5,610 nucleotides of DNA from Synergistaceae bacterium. Lineage in GTDB: Bacteria; Synergistota; Synergistia; Synergistales; Aminobacteriaceae. Shown one piece after another: positions 5,461-5,610 of the stretch (positions are counted from its first letter, which is position 1; each line of letters opens with the position of its first letter). Made by a program: the position numbers and the translations under genes. The notes below the pieces were generated by a model. That model had not been told where the DNA came from. It searched no databases and worked only from the letters and a program-made list of their open reading frames with translations. Location: NCBI GenBank assembly GCA_017458545.1, contig JAFTBA010000139.1, positions 1 to 5,610 of the forward strand, written 5' to 3'.

Positions 5461-5610
5461 ATTTTCCACCCTAAAACATCAGCCGTATATCTCACAACAT
5501 CATCACATGCTCCTGCATTTCCCATTCTCATTTTGCCCGTCTCACTCATGAACGTGTAAAGCCCTTCATCACCCAGTACCCTCAACGCACATTCGGCAAT
5601 AGCTTCAGCA
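5421..5610 (-). CDS. C-terminal fragment of a probable GT-B glycosyltransferase (LpxB-like); 5' end outside window
   Basis: Read leftward from the right edge, an open frame of 62 codons ends at TAG (5423-5421). Seen: an AIAECALRVLGDEGLY helix region, MSETGKMRMGNAGACDDVV (residues 21-39 of the fragment), then RYTADVLGWKIRERV. The pattern of a short helix, M-S-E-x-G-x-x-R-M-G-x-x-G-A and a final amphipathic helix ending in LGW resembles the C-termini of MurG/LpxB-type GT-B glycosyltransferases, including lipid-A-disaccharide-synthase-related proteins. This is recollection of a short pattern, so the function is tentative. The final residues (YRGLGSRD) are encoded by the heptamer array and probably are not ancestral. 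It converges on maf with 35 bases between stop codons. The coding nature is supported by the open frame and sensible composition despite its short visible length. Confidence 0.6.
   Translation of the reverse strand, partial: AEAIAECALRVLGDEGLYTFMSETGKMRMGNAGACDDVVRYTADVLGWKIRERVYRGLGSRD

Overview
The window looks like ordinary chromosome of a moderately AT-rich, probably diderm anaerobic bacterium. Family resemblance and gene content (alaS, ruvX, an RNase J of Firmicutes/Synergistota type, uppP, maf, and a neighbour whose end resembles LpxB-like glycosyltransferases) make Synergistota my best guess. That is an inference from protein flavour only and is not proven by the sequence.

Layout, left to right. 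(1) 1-1356, plus strand: the last 307 residues of alanyl-tRNA synthetase, then ruvX six bases later. A rho-independent terminator closes the pair at 1366-1398. (2) 1397-2048, minus strand: a two-gene module that looks like a type II toxin-antitoxin pair. A small acidic/basic-tailed protein lies upstream of a PIN-domain RNase, and their reading frames overlap by 17 bases. It converges on ruvX. (3) 2049-2256: an AT-rich divergent intergenic region that must hold the promoters of the module (leftward) and of the next operon (rightward). (4) 2257-5385, plus strand: a compact three-gene operon. RNase J starts at GTG, undecaprenyl-diphosphatase follows after a 4-base gap, and a Maf nucleotide pyrophosphatase overlaps it by an ATGA. 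(5) 5365-5460: a telomere-like array of 7-bp units, G-rich on the plus strand in its left half and C-rich in its right half. (6) 5421-5610, minus strand: the C-terminal 62 codons of a gene entering from the right, probably a GT-B glycosyltransferase.

How the genes fit together: the left pair covers tRNA charging/proofreading and RuvX (YqgF), a nuclease-fold protein tied to Holliday junctions or rRNA processing. The right operon joins mRNA/rRNA decay (RNase J), recycling of the cell-wall lipid carrier (UppP) and removal of non-canonical or surplus nucleotides (Maf), a housekeeping growth/envelope set. The toxin-antitoxin pair is the only accessory-type cargo between them.

The most unusual structure is the heptamer array at 5365-5460. 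It supplies the stop codons of both convergent genes, carries TAG every 7 bases so that it stops all frames, and puts a run of G-tracts with G-quadruplex spacing in the 3' end of each mRNA. I found no CRISPR array, insertion sequence, tRNA or rRNA in the window.
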